A program made the translations under genes and the position numbers. The notes under the pieces were generated by a model that saw only the letters and a program-made list of their open reading frames with translations, did no database searches and had not been told where the DNA came from. Below are positions 16,271 to 24,786 of a DNA stretch of 64,000 nucleotides, piece after piece; positions within the stretch are counted from its first letter, which is position 1, and each line of letters opens with the position of its first letter. This DNA comes from Lachnospiraceae bacterium (GTDB lineage Bacteria; Bacillota; Clostridia; Lachnospirales; Lachnospiraceae): NCBI GenBank assembly GCA_900199595.1, contig FZRB01000007.1:62001-126000 (forward strand), read 5' to 3'.

Positions 16271-16951
16271 TTAAGTGGCAGTCCCATTTTCTTGTTCAGG
16301 CTCCTCGTCTTCGTTCAGCGTATCCAGTATAAAGTTATAAACAATGGATGCAAAATATACAGCAATTCCTATCCAGAAACAGTAAGGACCAAGCCCCGAA
16401 TACAGCTTACATTCCATTTTGTCAGCACCATTCACATGATTTGACAGGCTGGTCTCAATATATGAATTCCAGCTTGAAACAGAATCCTTAAACTGAGTGG
16501 CACTGTTTCTAAAAGAAACAGTATGAGTCAGAAGAATCATAAGAACTATAAGAAGAATCAGTGCCGATATGCGTACTATCTTCTTTTTCTTTACGAAGAA
16601 ATCTTTTTTCTTGATATTATCATTTATCCCCGCAAGTATCAGGAATAAAACTAACACATAAAACAGAAGTAGAAAAACTATTGGAAGTATACCGCCGACG
16701 GTTATATTTTTCTCAACGATCTTATTCTCAAGATCTCGCACAAACATTCCCTGAAATGCATTATAAACACTCTTAAAAATGCTGATTCCACCGCGACTCG
16801 CTTCTGTTGTTTTCACATACAGAACCATCCAGTTGAACATTGTAGACAGAGTTAACAGACCTGCACCGGACAGCGCAAGAATTGCCGCTGTTTTATACGA
16901 ACTGTCCTTTTTATAAAATGGTACAATTTCCTTACCATTTATCTCTGACAT
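16271..16951 (-). CDS. Membrane protein of unknown function
   Basis: A 226-residue protein with four predicted membrane helices (about residues 22-45, 85-110, 125-147 and 190-212) and an acidic C-terminal tail (NEDEEPEQENGTAT). The second extracytoplasmic loop has a cysteine pair (MECKLYSGLGPYC). No family is recognised. AGAGAGG nine bases before the ATG at 16951 favours this start over an ATG at 16960 that abuts the site. The gene overlaps the 3' end of the nucleotidyltransferase gene by 20 bases and so is probably co-translated with it and linked to the LCP gene upstream. Confidence 0.65.
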   Translation of the reverse strand: MSEINGKEIVPFYKKDSSYKTAAILALSGAGLLTLSTMFNWMVLYVKTTEASRGGISIFKSVYNAFQGMFVRDLENKIVEKNITVGGILPIVFLLLFYVLVLFLILAGINDNIKKKDFFVKKKKIVRISALILLIVLMILLTHTVSFRNSATQFKDSVSSWNSYIETSLSNHVNGADKMECKLYSGLGPYCFWIGIAVYFASIVYNFILDTLNEDEEPEQENGTAT

Positions 16952-17852
16952 ACACGCCATCCTCTCTAAGTTCTTTCAACCTGTTTTTGACCATGCTAAG
17001 CTCTTCAACATAGGTCATTCCAAACCACTGCTCATCTGTCGGAATACACTTAACGGTTCCCTTCTCTCTTTCCAGTATACTCTGAACAGCATCTGAAATA
17101 GTTTCCTCAAATGTATCCGGAGAAGTCTTTATTCCTTCTTCAAATCTCTGTTTGAAGCTGACTTCTATATCATCTATAAAGCCCTCACTAAATGCCCAGA
17201 GATTCATAGATGCAAGCGCACCATTAGGAATCAGATGATATGACACTCCGGAATCAACTGTATAATAACCTCTGCCATCCTCAAGCTTTATATTCTTACG
17301 TTCATCTATACGACTCAGATTCCCTTCAGAATCTGTCTGACAGATACCTCTGCTAACTGTTCCCGTCGGACTGAGAGTTTTGATCAGATCATAACAGATA
17401 CATGCATGCGAACTCTCTGACTTGGCATTTGAAAGAAAATCAAACGCAGCAGTATACGCACCTCGTCCATAGAAATCATCTGCATTTATTGTAAGAAATT
17501 TCTTACCTTTAAGTGCTTTTCTTGCACTCCATAAAGCATGGGTTGTACCCCATGGCTTAACTCTTCCATCCGGCAGCTCTACATTTCCGGGAACGTCATC
17601 CAGTGACTGGTATACATAGGTCACTGGAATCTTCTGCTCTATACGATTACCGATGATCTTCTTAAATTTATCTTCGAAGTCCTGCCTTATTATAAATACA
17701 ACCTCAGAAAATCCGGCTTCAATTGCATCATATATAGCATAGTCCATGAGAACATGTCCGTCCTCATCAACACTCTGTATCTGCTTCAAACCCTTGAAAC
17801 GACTACCCATTCCCGCAGCCATAACTACAAGAACCAAATTACTTTTAACCAT
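16932..17852 (-). CDS. Sugar-phosphate nucleotidyltransferase
   Basis: A 306-residue NTP_transferase-fold protein. The nucleotide-binding N-terminus reads VVMAAGMGSRFKGLKQ, near the GxGxR...K pattern of pyrophosphorylases; the mid part has KPWGTTHALWSARKAL and the metal-binding segment LTINADDFYGRGAY. It would activate a sugar phosphate with an NTP; the sugar cannot be told. The setting between an LCP protein and a membrane protein suggests cell-surface glycan synthesis (inference). It follows the LCP gene after seven bases. Confidence 0.82.
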   Translation of the reverse strand: MVKSNLVLVVMAAGMGSRFKGLKQIQSVDEDGHVLMDYAIYDAIEAGFSEVVFIIRQDFEDKFKKIIGNRIEQKIPVTYVYQSLDDVPGNVELPDGRVKPWGTTHALWSARKALKGKKFLTINADDFYGRGAYTAAFDFLSNAKSESSHACICYDLIKTLSPTGTVSRGICQTDSEGNLSRIDERKNIKLEDGRGYYTVDSGVSYHLIPNGALASMNLWAFSEGFIDDIEVSFKQRFEEGIKTSPDTFEETISDAVQSILEREKGTVKCIPTDEQWFGMTYVEELSMVKNRLKELREDGVYVRDKW

Positions 17853-17859
17853 ATGATAT

Positions 17860-19401
17860 CTACCTTTCTGTGGTACTCTCTTTAGTGGATTTTCCCTCTG
17901 TAGGCTTCTCTTCTGTTATTATATCCTCATTATCCTTATTAACGATATATACGTCAATCTCATCCTGCTTAACTTCTTCATCCCCCAAAACTCTGGAAAT
18001 AAGCTTGTTGCCGTATTCTATATCACCCTTATTAGGAATCATAACATATGCCGTTGTTCCAAGAGAATAACAGATTCTCTCTGAATCATTTCCTCCGACA
18101 CTGTAAGTGAGGATCTTCCATTTTCCATCCTCTAATGTGCTCTGAACCAGATAGCCTATATCTTCCTTCTGCATATTTGTCTGGAACATACTTCCCATCT
18201 CATCCATAAGTGAGCCATAATTCTTCAGCATGCTGGAAGACTCAAGCTTCTCAATAACAGCCTTGATGACCTGCATCTGATTACGTCCACGCTGTCTGTC
18301 TCCGTCCGTGAAGTTTCTTGATCTTGCAAAACCAAGAGCCTCCTCACCATTTAAGTGGTTGGTTCCGGCATTAAATGAATAAGTTCCTTCTTCAGTAACT
18401 GAAGAGAATGAATACTGTGAATAAACATCTACACCACCCAGCTTATCAATGATCTTCTGGAAACCGGAGAAATTAATCCTTACATAATAATCAAGATCAA
18501 CATCATAAATGCCCTTAAGAGTTCCCATTGAATTCTCTATACCATAAAGACCGGCATGGGTAAGCTTATCATCCTTATTGACATCAGCAAGCTTCACATA
18601 ATAATCTCTCGGAGTTGAAACAAGAAGAACTGTTTTTGTCTTATTGTTTATTACCGCTATGATATTTACATCACTTCTGCTCTTTGCTGTTACAGAGCCA
18701 AATGTATCGATACCGCTGATGTAAAGACAGAACCTGTCCATATCAACCTCAGCCTCAGGCTCTGATATCTGGTTTTCTACTTCCTTAACCATAATAACCT
18801 TAAGATTATTCTTTGAATAGTCCTTGTATTCCTCAGAAGCATCAAGGGTTACTATAGTTCCTTCATTTACAATTATTCCCTGGATACGACCACTCTCAAA
18901 AGCTCCAATGGCTGCATAGATCGAATCATATCCTTCTGTTTTTATCTGTTCAGGACAATCGTTGTTTATTTCATCAACTATTTTATTAATACTGCTTTCA
19001 TCCACTGTATTAACAGTACCAAAAAGATATCCGCCTGTTACAGCTTCATTTACGGACGCAGCCTCATCATCCTTGGATATATATATCTTGATTTCATCAG
19101 TTTCAACAGTATTACCGGTAACATCCTCAAGAGCTTTGTTTGCAATAGATACGAAGTAGCATAAGAATCCGAGTAATACAGTAAGTACAACTGATATAAT
19201 AATAGCTGTTATTCTCAGCTTCCTGCTTTCCTTTCTTGTCATAAAAAATAATCCAACCGGAATAGCGACAAGTATTACAGCTCCTATTATTCCAAATGTA
19301 ACAGGTACTGCTTTTGTAGACATTGCCAGATAAATAAGTACGCCAGACACAATTAGTTGAACCACTGACATAACATATCCAATGATTTTCAGCGCTTTCA
19401 T
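17860..19401 (-). CDS. LytR-CpsA-Psr (LCP) family glycopolymer transferase
   Basis: A 513-residue membrane protein. Three helices occupy roughly residues 5-27, 33-55 and 63-88, more than the single anchor of simple LCP proteins. An extracytoplasmic region of about 130 residues follows, and then the LCP domain (about 225-385) with TPRDYYVKL, THAGLYGIENSMGTL, INFSGFQKIIDKLGGVDVY and the lipid-phosphate-binding GFARSRNFTDGDRQRGRNQ. A Thr/Glu/Lys-rich tail ends the protein. LCP enzymes attach glycopolymers from lipid carriers to peptidoglycan. The downstream nucleotidyltransferase and membrane-protein genes are tightly linked to it. Confidence 0.9.
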   Translation of the reverse strand: MKALKIIGYVMSVVQLIVSGVLIYLAMSTKAVPVTFGIIGAVILVAIPVGLFFMTRKESRKLRITAIIISVVLTVLLGFLCYFVSIANKALEDVTGNTVETDEIKIYISKDDEAASVNEAVTGGYLFGTVNTVDESSINKIVDEINNDCPEQIKTEGYDSIYAAIGAFESGRIQGIIVNEGTIVTLDASEEYKDYSKNNLKVIMVKEVENQISEPEAEVDMDRFCLYISGIDTFGSVTAKSRSDVNIIAVINNKTKTVLLVSTPRDYYVKLADVNKDDKLTHAGLYGIENSMGTLKGIYDVDLDYYVRINFSGFQKIIDKLGGVDVYSQYSFSSVTEEGTYSFNAGTNHLNGEEALGFARSRNFTDGDRQRGRNQMQVIKAVIEKLESSSMLKNYGSLMDEMGSMFQTNMQKEDIGYLVQSTLEDGKWKILTYSVGGNDSERICYSLGTTAYVMIPNKGDIEYGNKLISRVLGDEEVKQDEIDVYIVNKDNEDIITEEKPTEGKSTKESTTER

Positions 19402-19436
19402 ATTCTTTTCCTTCTCATCAATTATTTACAATATAC

Positions 19437-19466
19437 TGGACATTCAGCCCGTATCTGATTTATAAT
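19437..19466 (+). promoter_or_regulatory. Probable promoter of rsmG
   Basis: TGGACA (19437-19442), 18-base spacer, TATAAT (19461-19466), 35 bases before the rsmG start. Confidence 0.55.
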
Positions 19467-19500
19467 ACCACAAAACGAAATTAAAGCAAAGATAAAAAAT

Positions 19501-20223
19501 ATGAAAGATATCAAATATTATTCCGACAAAATGAATATTAATCTGAGTGATTCTCAGCTTGATCAGTTCAGCCGATATATGGATATGGTTATAGAAACCA
19601 ACAAAGTCATGAATCTGACAGCCATAACTGATCCTGAAGAATTCGCACTGAAGCACCTGGCTGACAGCTTATCTCTGATTGCATACGTAGATTCCTATAA
19701 AAGTCTGCCGGATTCATCCATCTCGATAATAGATGTTGGAACCGGAGCCGGCTTTCCGGGAATCCCGCTTAAGATAGCATGTCCGGATATAAAGCTTACA
19801 CTTCTGGATTCTCTGAATAAAAGAATTACATTTCTTGAAAATGTAATCTCTGAGCTGGAACTTTCAGATGTAACTGCCATCCATGCAAGAGCAGAGGAAG
19901 GCGCTCGAAATCCGAAGCTTCGCGACAGCTTTGATCTGGTTGTATCACGTGCAGTAGCCGGCATGAATATTCTCGTCGAATATTGCCTGCCCTATGCCAG
20001 AATCGGCGGCTGCTTTGTTTCCTATAAATCAGGAGAATGGCAGGACGAAGTAAAAAATGCCGAAAATGCCATCCGGACACTTGGCGGCAGACTCTCAGAT
20101 GTAGTCGAATCACCTCTGGCCGATTCCAATATAAAACGTAGCTTCGTTATCATAAATAAAGAAAAGAAAACCCCAAAGACCTACCCCCGCAAACCGGGCA
20201 CAGCCAAAAAATGCCCATTGTAA
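19501..20223 (+). CDS. rsmG: 16S rRNA (guanine527-N7)-methyltransferase
   Basis: A 240-residue S-adenosylmethionine-dependent enzyme that methylates G527 of 16S rRNA. The family segments NLTAITDPEEFALKHLADSL, IDVGTGAGFPGIPLKI (SAM site near residue 80), LLDSLNKRITFLENV and VVSRAVAGMNILVEYCLPY are all present. The C-terminal tail is basic and Pro-rich (KKTPKTYPRKPGTAKKCPL), as in many homologues. In many Bacillota rsmG follows mnmG on the same strand; here it faces the exonuclease, mnmG and mnmE genes from the opposite strand. The ribosome binding site is weak (AAAGATAAAAA). Confidence 0.93.
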   Translation: MKDIKYYSDKMNINLSDSQLDQFSRYMDMVIETNKVMNLTAITDPEEFALKHLADSLSLIAYVDSYKSLPDSSISIIDVGTGAGFPGIPLKIACPDIKLTLLDSLNKRITFLENVISELELSDVTAIHARAEEGARNPKLRDSFDLVVSRAVAGMNILVEYCLPYARIGGCFVSYKSGEWQDEVKNAENAIRTLGGRLSDVVESPLADSNIKRSFVIINKEKKTPKTYPRKPGTAKKCPL

Positions 20224-20265
20224 AAAAGATGACACTTTGAACCTGATTCAAAGTGTCATCTTTTT
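20222..20265. terminator. Bidirectional terminator between rsmG and the exonuclease gene
   Basis: An 18-bp stem with AAAAAGATGACACTTTGA on one side and its complement on the other; T-runs follow on both strands, serving two convergent genes. Confidence 0.9.
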
Positions 20266-21322
20266 ACTTATTCTTTGTATTATTTCCTATTTTTTTCTCG
20301 CCGTTTTTCCTCTCGACGTATCGTCTGTCCCGCTCTTTTTTCTTTTCTGCCAATAAATCCTTACGTTTCTTTATATCCGAATATTTCGATTTTGTTATTG
20401 GATTAATCTTTTTTACAACGAATACTGTATCCATGCTTTCCGATGCCGGTTTGAATTTTATGGTAGAAAGCATCTTTCCGTGTCTGAAGCATACTCCTAC
20501 TGCAAGGTCAGTGGTGTTGTTGATCTGAAATGCTTTTATTTTGCTCGTGGTCTTTCGACCGCATTTTACACACCTGATATCAGTTACTCTCTTATCTCTG
20601 AGTGCATCTTTCTTGGAAGCATATTCTCCGAATATTTCCTCAAGTGTTCCATTATGAAAATCATGAACTGATTCGGTGCGGTTTTTAGGATATCTGTAGG
20701 TGTCATAAACATATTTGTCTGTTATATCACCCAGCTTACCCTCCTGCATTATTCTCGCTGTATAGTATGCATCGTTTATTGCCGCATGGAATGGCCTGTC
20801 ATGCTGAAGCTTCAACCGGTCTACTGCCTTCTCCAGCTTACTGACTGAATTATCCTTTGAATACTTATTGGCGAATATCTGTTGTATATCGTAGAACTTT
20901 AGAGGAAACGGGAGTTTCTTCATATAGTAAAAATCCATATTAGTCTGAAGATAAGCAAGATCTGACGGTCCCCAGCTGCAGAACACATAATCTTCCGGTT
21001 CGTTATCATCGTCCTGTCTGATGTCATCCTCTGCCGGCGCCTTTTCAGAACACCACTTCAGAAAATTACTGCATGCCTCCTTAAAGGGAATCCCTTCCTT
21101 TCTCAGCGTCTCTTCATCATAGTTTAGTATATCCCTGATATACTTATGAATCTTGGTATAAAGCTTGGGCTTTATCAGCTGCGAGAATTCATCTGTTATT
21201 TTGAAATTGTCATCAAGCTTTACAGCTCCTATCTCAATGATCTCAAATGGCATCCTCGGATGCTCACCAGCATGTCCGTTGGGACTCTGATTCCACTCAA
21301 GATCGAAGACAATATAATTCAT
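20264..21322 (-). CDS. DEDDh-type 3'-5' exonuclease (KapD-like)
   Basis: A 352-residue protein. The exonuclease domain (about residues 1-200) has YIVFDLEWNQ with the first acidic pair, CSWGPSDLAYL, and HAAINDAYYTARIM with the HxAxxD end motif. The C-terminal part has a possible zinc-binding group (IRCVKCGRKTTSK then CFRHGKM) and a very basic tail (KKRKDLLAEKKKERDRRY) that could bind nucleic acid. Such domains trim RNA or DNA 3' ends. It lies between rsmG and mnmG, facing rsmG with a shared terminator. Confidence 0.82.
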   Translation of the reverse strand: MNYIVFDLEWNQSPNGHAGEHPRMPFEIIEIGAVKLDDNFKITDEFSQLIKPKLYTKIHKYIRDILNYDEETLRKEGIPFKEACSNFLKWCSEKAPAEDDIRQDDDNEPEDYVFCSWGPSDLAYLQTNMDFYYMKKLPFPLKFYDIQQIFANKYSKDNSVSKLEKAVDRLKLQHDRPFHAAINDAYYTARIMQEGKLGDITDKYVYDTYRYPKNRTESVHDFHNGTLEEIFGEYASKKDALRDKRVTDIRCVKCGRKTTSKIKAFQINNTTDLAVGVCFRHGKMLSTIKFKPASESMDTVFVVKKINPITKSKYSDIKKRKDLLAEKKKERDRRYVERKNGEKKIGNNTKNK

Positions 21323-21360
21323 GTCTGCTCCTGTATATATAATTTAGTTTAAGTATGTGT

Positions 21361-23331
21361 TTAATTATGAGAAGTAATGTGCATAATAAGCATAGTCACG
21401 TCCGCCGGTGAAACTCCGGATATTCTGGATGCCTGACCGATTGACTTAGGTCGTATAGCCTCCAGCTTCTGCCTTGCTTCTATACGAAGATTACGAACCT
21501 CACTGTAATCTATATCATCAGGAATCTTCTTCTTTTCCATTTTCAGGAAATGTTCTACCTGACGCATCTGCCTGTCTATATAGCCCTCGTATTTGAGGGA
21601 AATGTTTATCTGCTCGATTATCTCACGAAGTCTTCCTTCCTCACCATCCTGTCTGTTTTCCTTCTTCAGTCCCTCAGGTCTGTCCGGATCCAGTTCTTCA
21701 ACCTCTTCATATCCAAGCTCCGGTCTTCTGATAAGATCTGCAAGAGAAACTGCAGTATGTGTCGGAGAACTCTCATGTCTTGCAAGAAATTCCTGGGTTT
21801 CCTTATTGGCACCTATCATTACTTCCTTCAGTCTTGAAACCTCACACTCTATTATACGCCTCTTTTCGCAGAATGTCTCATATCTTTCATCATCGATAAG
21901 ACCTATATCATGTCCAATCCCCGTCAGTCTGAGGTCCGCATTGTCCTGTCTTAAGAGAAGTCTGTACTCAGCACGGCTGGTCATCATTCTGTAAGGTTCC
22001 TTAGTTTCCTTGGTAACAAGGTCATCTATCAGAACTCCTATATATCCGTCTGAACGCTTCAGTACCACAGGTTCTTTTCCCTGAAGTAGTCTGGCCGCAT
22101 TTATTCCGGCTATAAGCCCCTGGGCTCCCGCCTCTTCATATCCGCTGCTTCCGTTTATCTGACCAGCCGAGAAAAGACCGCTGACAGCTTTAAATTCAAG
22201 AGAAGGCTTCAGGTCAGTTGCAGAGATACAGTCATACTCTATGGCATATGCTGGTCTCACTATCTTGGCATTTTCCAGTCCTGCCACCGAATGCACCATC
22301 CTGTACTGAACATCCTCCGGCATGGAAGACGACATTCCGTCCAGATACATTTCTGTAGTGAATTCACCCTCTGGCTCTATGAACAGCTGATGTCTGTCCT
22401 TATCCGGGAATTTATGAATCTTATCCTCTATGGATGGACAGTATCTCGGTCCCGTTCCCTTAATAACTCCTGAGAAAAGCGGTGATCTGTCTATATTTTC
22501 CTCTATGATCTGATGTGTCTCCACATTGGTATAAGTGAGCCAGCAGGATATCTGATCTCTCTTTATATCCTCTTCAGTATTCGTAAAGGAAAACGGCTGT
22601 ATATGCTCATCACCCTTCTGCTCGCTCATCTTTGAATAATCAATTGTAGTTCCATCTATTCTTGGAGGCGTTCCCGTCTTAAATCTTCTGAGAGGGATGC
22701 CTGCCTCAGTCATCGAATCCGACAAATGGTTTGCAGCCATAAGTCCGTTCGGACCCGTATAAGTGATAGTGTCTCCATATATACAGAAAGCTTTAAGATA
22801 AACTCCCGTACATAGTACGACTGCCTTTGCATGATAAGTTGCGCCCGAAAATGTCTTCACACCGGTTATACGAAGACTACCCTTTGCTTCCTCGCTCTTA
22901 TCATTATCGTTTCCGGATAAAACATCATCCGACACTCTTTCATATAATAATTCCGAAACTTCTCCCTGCCTCAAAGTAAGATGCGGCTGTTTCTGCAGCG
23001 TAAGCCTCATCTGCTTTGTATACTCAACCTTATCAGCCTGGGCACGGAGTGAATGAACGGCAGGACCCTTGGATACATTTAACATCTTTGACTGGATATA
23101 GGTCTTATCGATGTTCTTACCCATTTCTCCACCGAGAGCGTCTATCTCACGAACAAGATGTCCCTTGGAGCTTCCTCCAATATTCGGATTGCAGGGCATC
23201 AGCGCAACACTATCCATGCTCACGGTAAACATGATGGTCTCAAAACCGAGACGTGCTGCAGCCAGAGCTGCTTCACAGCCGGCATGACCTGCTCCCACTA
23301 TTACGATGTCATAAGTTTCTTCTACGTTCAT
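21361..23331 (-). CDS. mnmG: tRNA uridine 5-carboxymethylaminomethyl modification enzyme, FAD subunit
   Basis: A 656-residue protein that works with MnmE to modify U34 of certain tRNAs. It has the N-terminal FAD motif [55 protein letters not shown] near residue 215, [24 protein letters not shown] near 385, and the helical C-terminus ending [18 protein letters not shown]. Length is slightly above the usual 625-630, with a charged insert near residue 145 ([13 protein letters not shown]). AAGGA eight bases before ATG. It lies 41 bases after mnmE. Confidence 0.96.
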   Translation of the reverse strand: MNVEETYDIVIVGAGHAGCEAALAAARLGFETIMFTVSMDSVALMPCNPNIGGSSKGHLVREIDALGGEMGKNIDKTYIQSKMLNVSKGPAVHSLRAQADKVEYTKQMRLTLQKQPHLTLRQGEVSELLYERVSDDVLSGNDNDKSEEAKGSLRITGVKTFSGATYHAKAVVLCTGVYLKAFCIYGDTITYTGPNGLMAANHLSDSMTEAGIPLRRFKTGTPPRIDGTTIDYSKMSEQKGDEHIQPFSFTNTEEDIKRDQISCWLTYTNVETHQIIEENIDRSPLFSGVIKGTGPRYCPSIEDKIHKFPDKDRHQLFIEPEGEFTTEMYLDGMSSSMPEDVQYRMVHSVAGLENAKIVRPAYAIEYDCISATDLKPSLEFKAVSGLFSAGQINGSSGYEEAGAQGLIAGINAARLLQGKEPVVLKRSDGYIGVLIDDLVTKETKEPYRMMTSRAEYRLLLRQDNADLRLTGIGHDIGLIDDERYETFCEKRRIIECEVSRLKEVMIGANKETQEFLARHESSPTHTAVSLADLIRRPELGYEEVEELDPDRPEGLKKENRQDGEEGRLREIIEQINISLKYEGYIDRQMRQVEHFLKMEKKKIPDDIDYSEVRNLRIEARQKLEAIRPKSIGQASRISGVSPADVTMLIMHITSHN

Positions 23332-23372
23332 TTATTTAGTCCTTAAAATATATGGTATTAATTCACAGTAAC

Positions 23373-24779
23373 TTACTTTCCTAGACAGAATTCTCTGAAT
23401 ATCTTGTCTGCCAGATCGTCCTCCAAAGCTTCTCCTATTATCTCGCCAAGGGACTCATAAGCAGACATCAGATCTATGGTATAAAAGTCCTCACCTACTC
23501 CTGCCGCTACACTCTCTGCAACCTTCTCAAGTGAACTTTTAGCGGCAATAAGTGATTCTTTATTCCTTGTATTTGTTATATAAACCTGATTATTATAATC
23601 TATCTTCTCGCTAAAGAAAAGCTCCTTTATTTTTTCTTTTAACTGTGCAAGTCCTTCAGCGGTCTTTGCGGATATCTGAAGCACATCTACATCAGCCTTG
23701 GAAACACGGCTGATATCCAGAGTTTCACCAACCATTTTTATTATATCTTCATCAGAAATTATCTGCTGTTTATCACTTTTATTTATAAGAACAATAACCT
23801 TCTTATCTCCGAGAAGCTGTATTATCTCTCTGTCATTTTCAGTCAGTCCTTCGGAACCATCGATTACAAGAAGAACCAGATCCGCTTCATCAATAGATTT
23901 GCGAGCCTTCTCCACTCCGATTTTTTCCACAGTATCCTCAGTCTCACGAATACCTGCAGTATCGATCAATTTAAGCACTATTCCATCTATTTCGGCATAT
24001 TCCTCGAGAGTATCTCTGGTGGTACCTTCAACATCCGTTACTATGGCTCTGTTTTCACCGAGAAGCAGATTAAGTATAGAAGACTTGCCGGCATTGGGAC
24101 GTCCCACAATTGCAGTCCTGATACCCTCTTTAATGATCCTGCCTTCATCTGAAGAATTAATCAATACATCAATTCGTGAGAGAACTTCTTCTACAGTAAC
24201 ATTCAAATCTTCATCAAAACCATCCAGTGAATAGTTCTCAGGATCATCCAGCGCAGACTCTATATATGCAGTATTATAAAGAATCTTTTCCCTGAGATCA
24301 CTTATCTCATCCCTGAGTCGACCGGTAAGCTGATTCACTGAAGCCGAAAGCGCCATATCAGACTCTGCATTTATCACATCCATTACAGCTTCAGCTTCGG
24401 TCATATCTATCCTGCCGCCCATAAATGCTCTTTTGGTGAACTCACCCGGCTCGGCAGTTCTTACTCCCTTCCTGATGAGAAGATCCATAACCTTTCTTAC
24501 AACATATGTGCCTCCGTGAAGATCTATCTCAACTGTATCTTCAGTAGTATAGGTATGAGGAGCCTTCATCACAAGAACAACTGCCTCGTCAAGTATGGTG
24601 TCTCCATCCATAATCCTTCCGAAGGCAGCAGTAAAACTGTCCATATCTTTAATTCTCTTTTTTCCCTTGAATATACCGTCGCACACCGGGACAGTCTCAG
24701 GTCCGCTCACACGGATCATTCCGATGGCGGACCTGCCCATTCCCGTCGCAACAGCACAAATCGTGTCTGTTTTGTACAT
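23373..24779 (-). CDS. mnmE: tRNA modification GTPase
   Basis: A 468-residue GTPase, partner of MnmG in tRNA U34 modification. The N-terminal folate-binding domain has GRSAIGMIRVSGP and PGEFTKRAFMGGRIDMTEAEAV; the G domain (about 220-385) has GRPNAGKSSILNLLLG, VEGTTRD, DTAGIRET and NKSD; the C-terminal end is FCLGK, with the conserved Cys. It starts only seven bases after the stop of a giant secreted protein gene, and its binding site (AAGTAAAAGAGA) overlaps that gene's end, so it looks like the downstream part of that transcript. The usual upstream neighbours (yidC, jag) are not present. Confidence 0.96.
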   Translation of the reverse strand: MYKTDTICAVATGMGRSAIGMIRVSGPETVPVCDGIFKGKKRIKDMDSFTAAFGRIMDGDTILDEAVVLVMKAPHTYTTEDTVEIDLHGGTYVVRKVMDLLIRKGVRTAEPGEFTKRAFMGGRIDMTEAEAVMDVINAESDMALSASVNQLTGRLRDEISDLREKILYNTAYIESALDDPENYSLDGFDEDLNVTVEEVLSRIDVLINSSDEGRIIKEGIRTAIVGRPNAGKSSILNLLLGENRAIVTDVEGTTRDTLEEYAEIDGIVLKLIDTAGIRETEDTVEKIGVEKARKSIDEADLVLLVIDGSEGLTENDREIIQLLGDKKVIVLINKSDKQQIISDEDIIKMVGETLDISRVSKADVDVLQISAKTAEGLAQLKEKIKELFFSEKIDYNNQVYITNTRNKESLIAAKSSLEKVAESVAAGVGEDFYTIDLMSAYESLGEIIGEALEDDLADKIFREFCLGK

Positions 24780-24786
24780 GTCTCTT

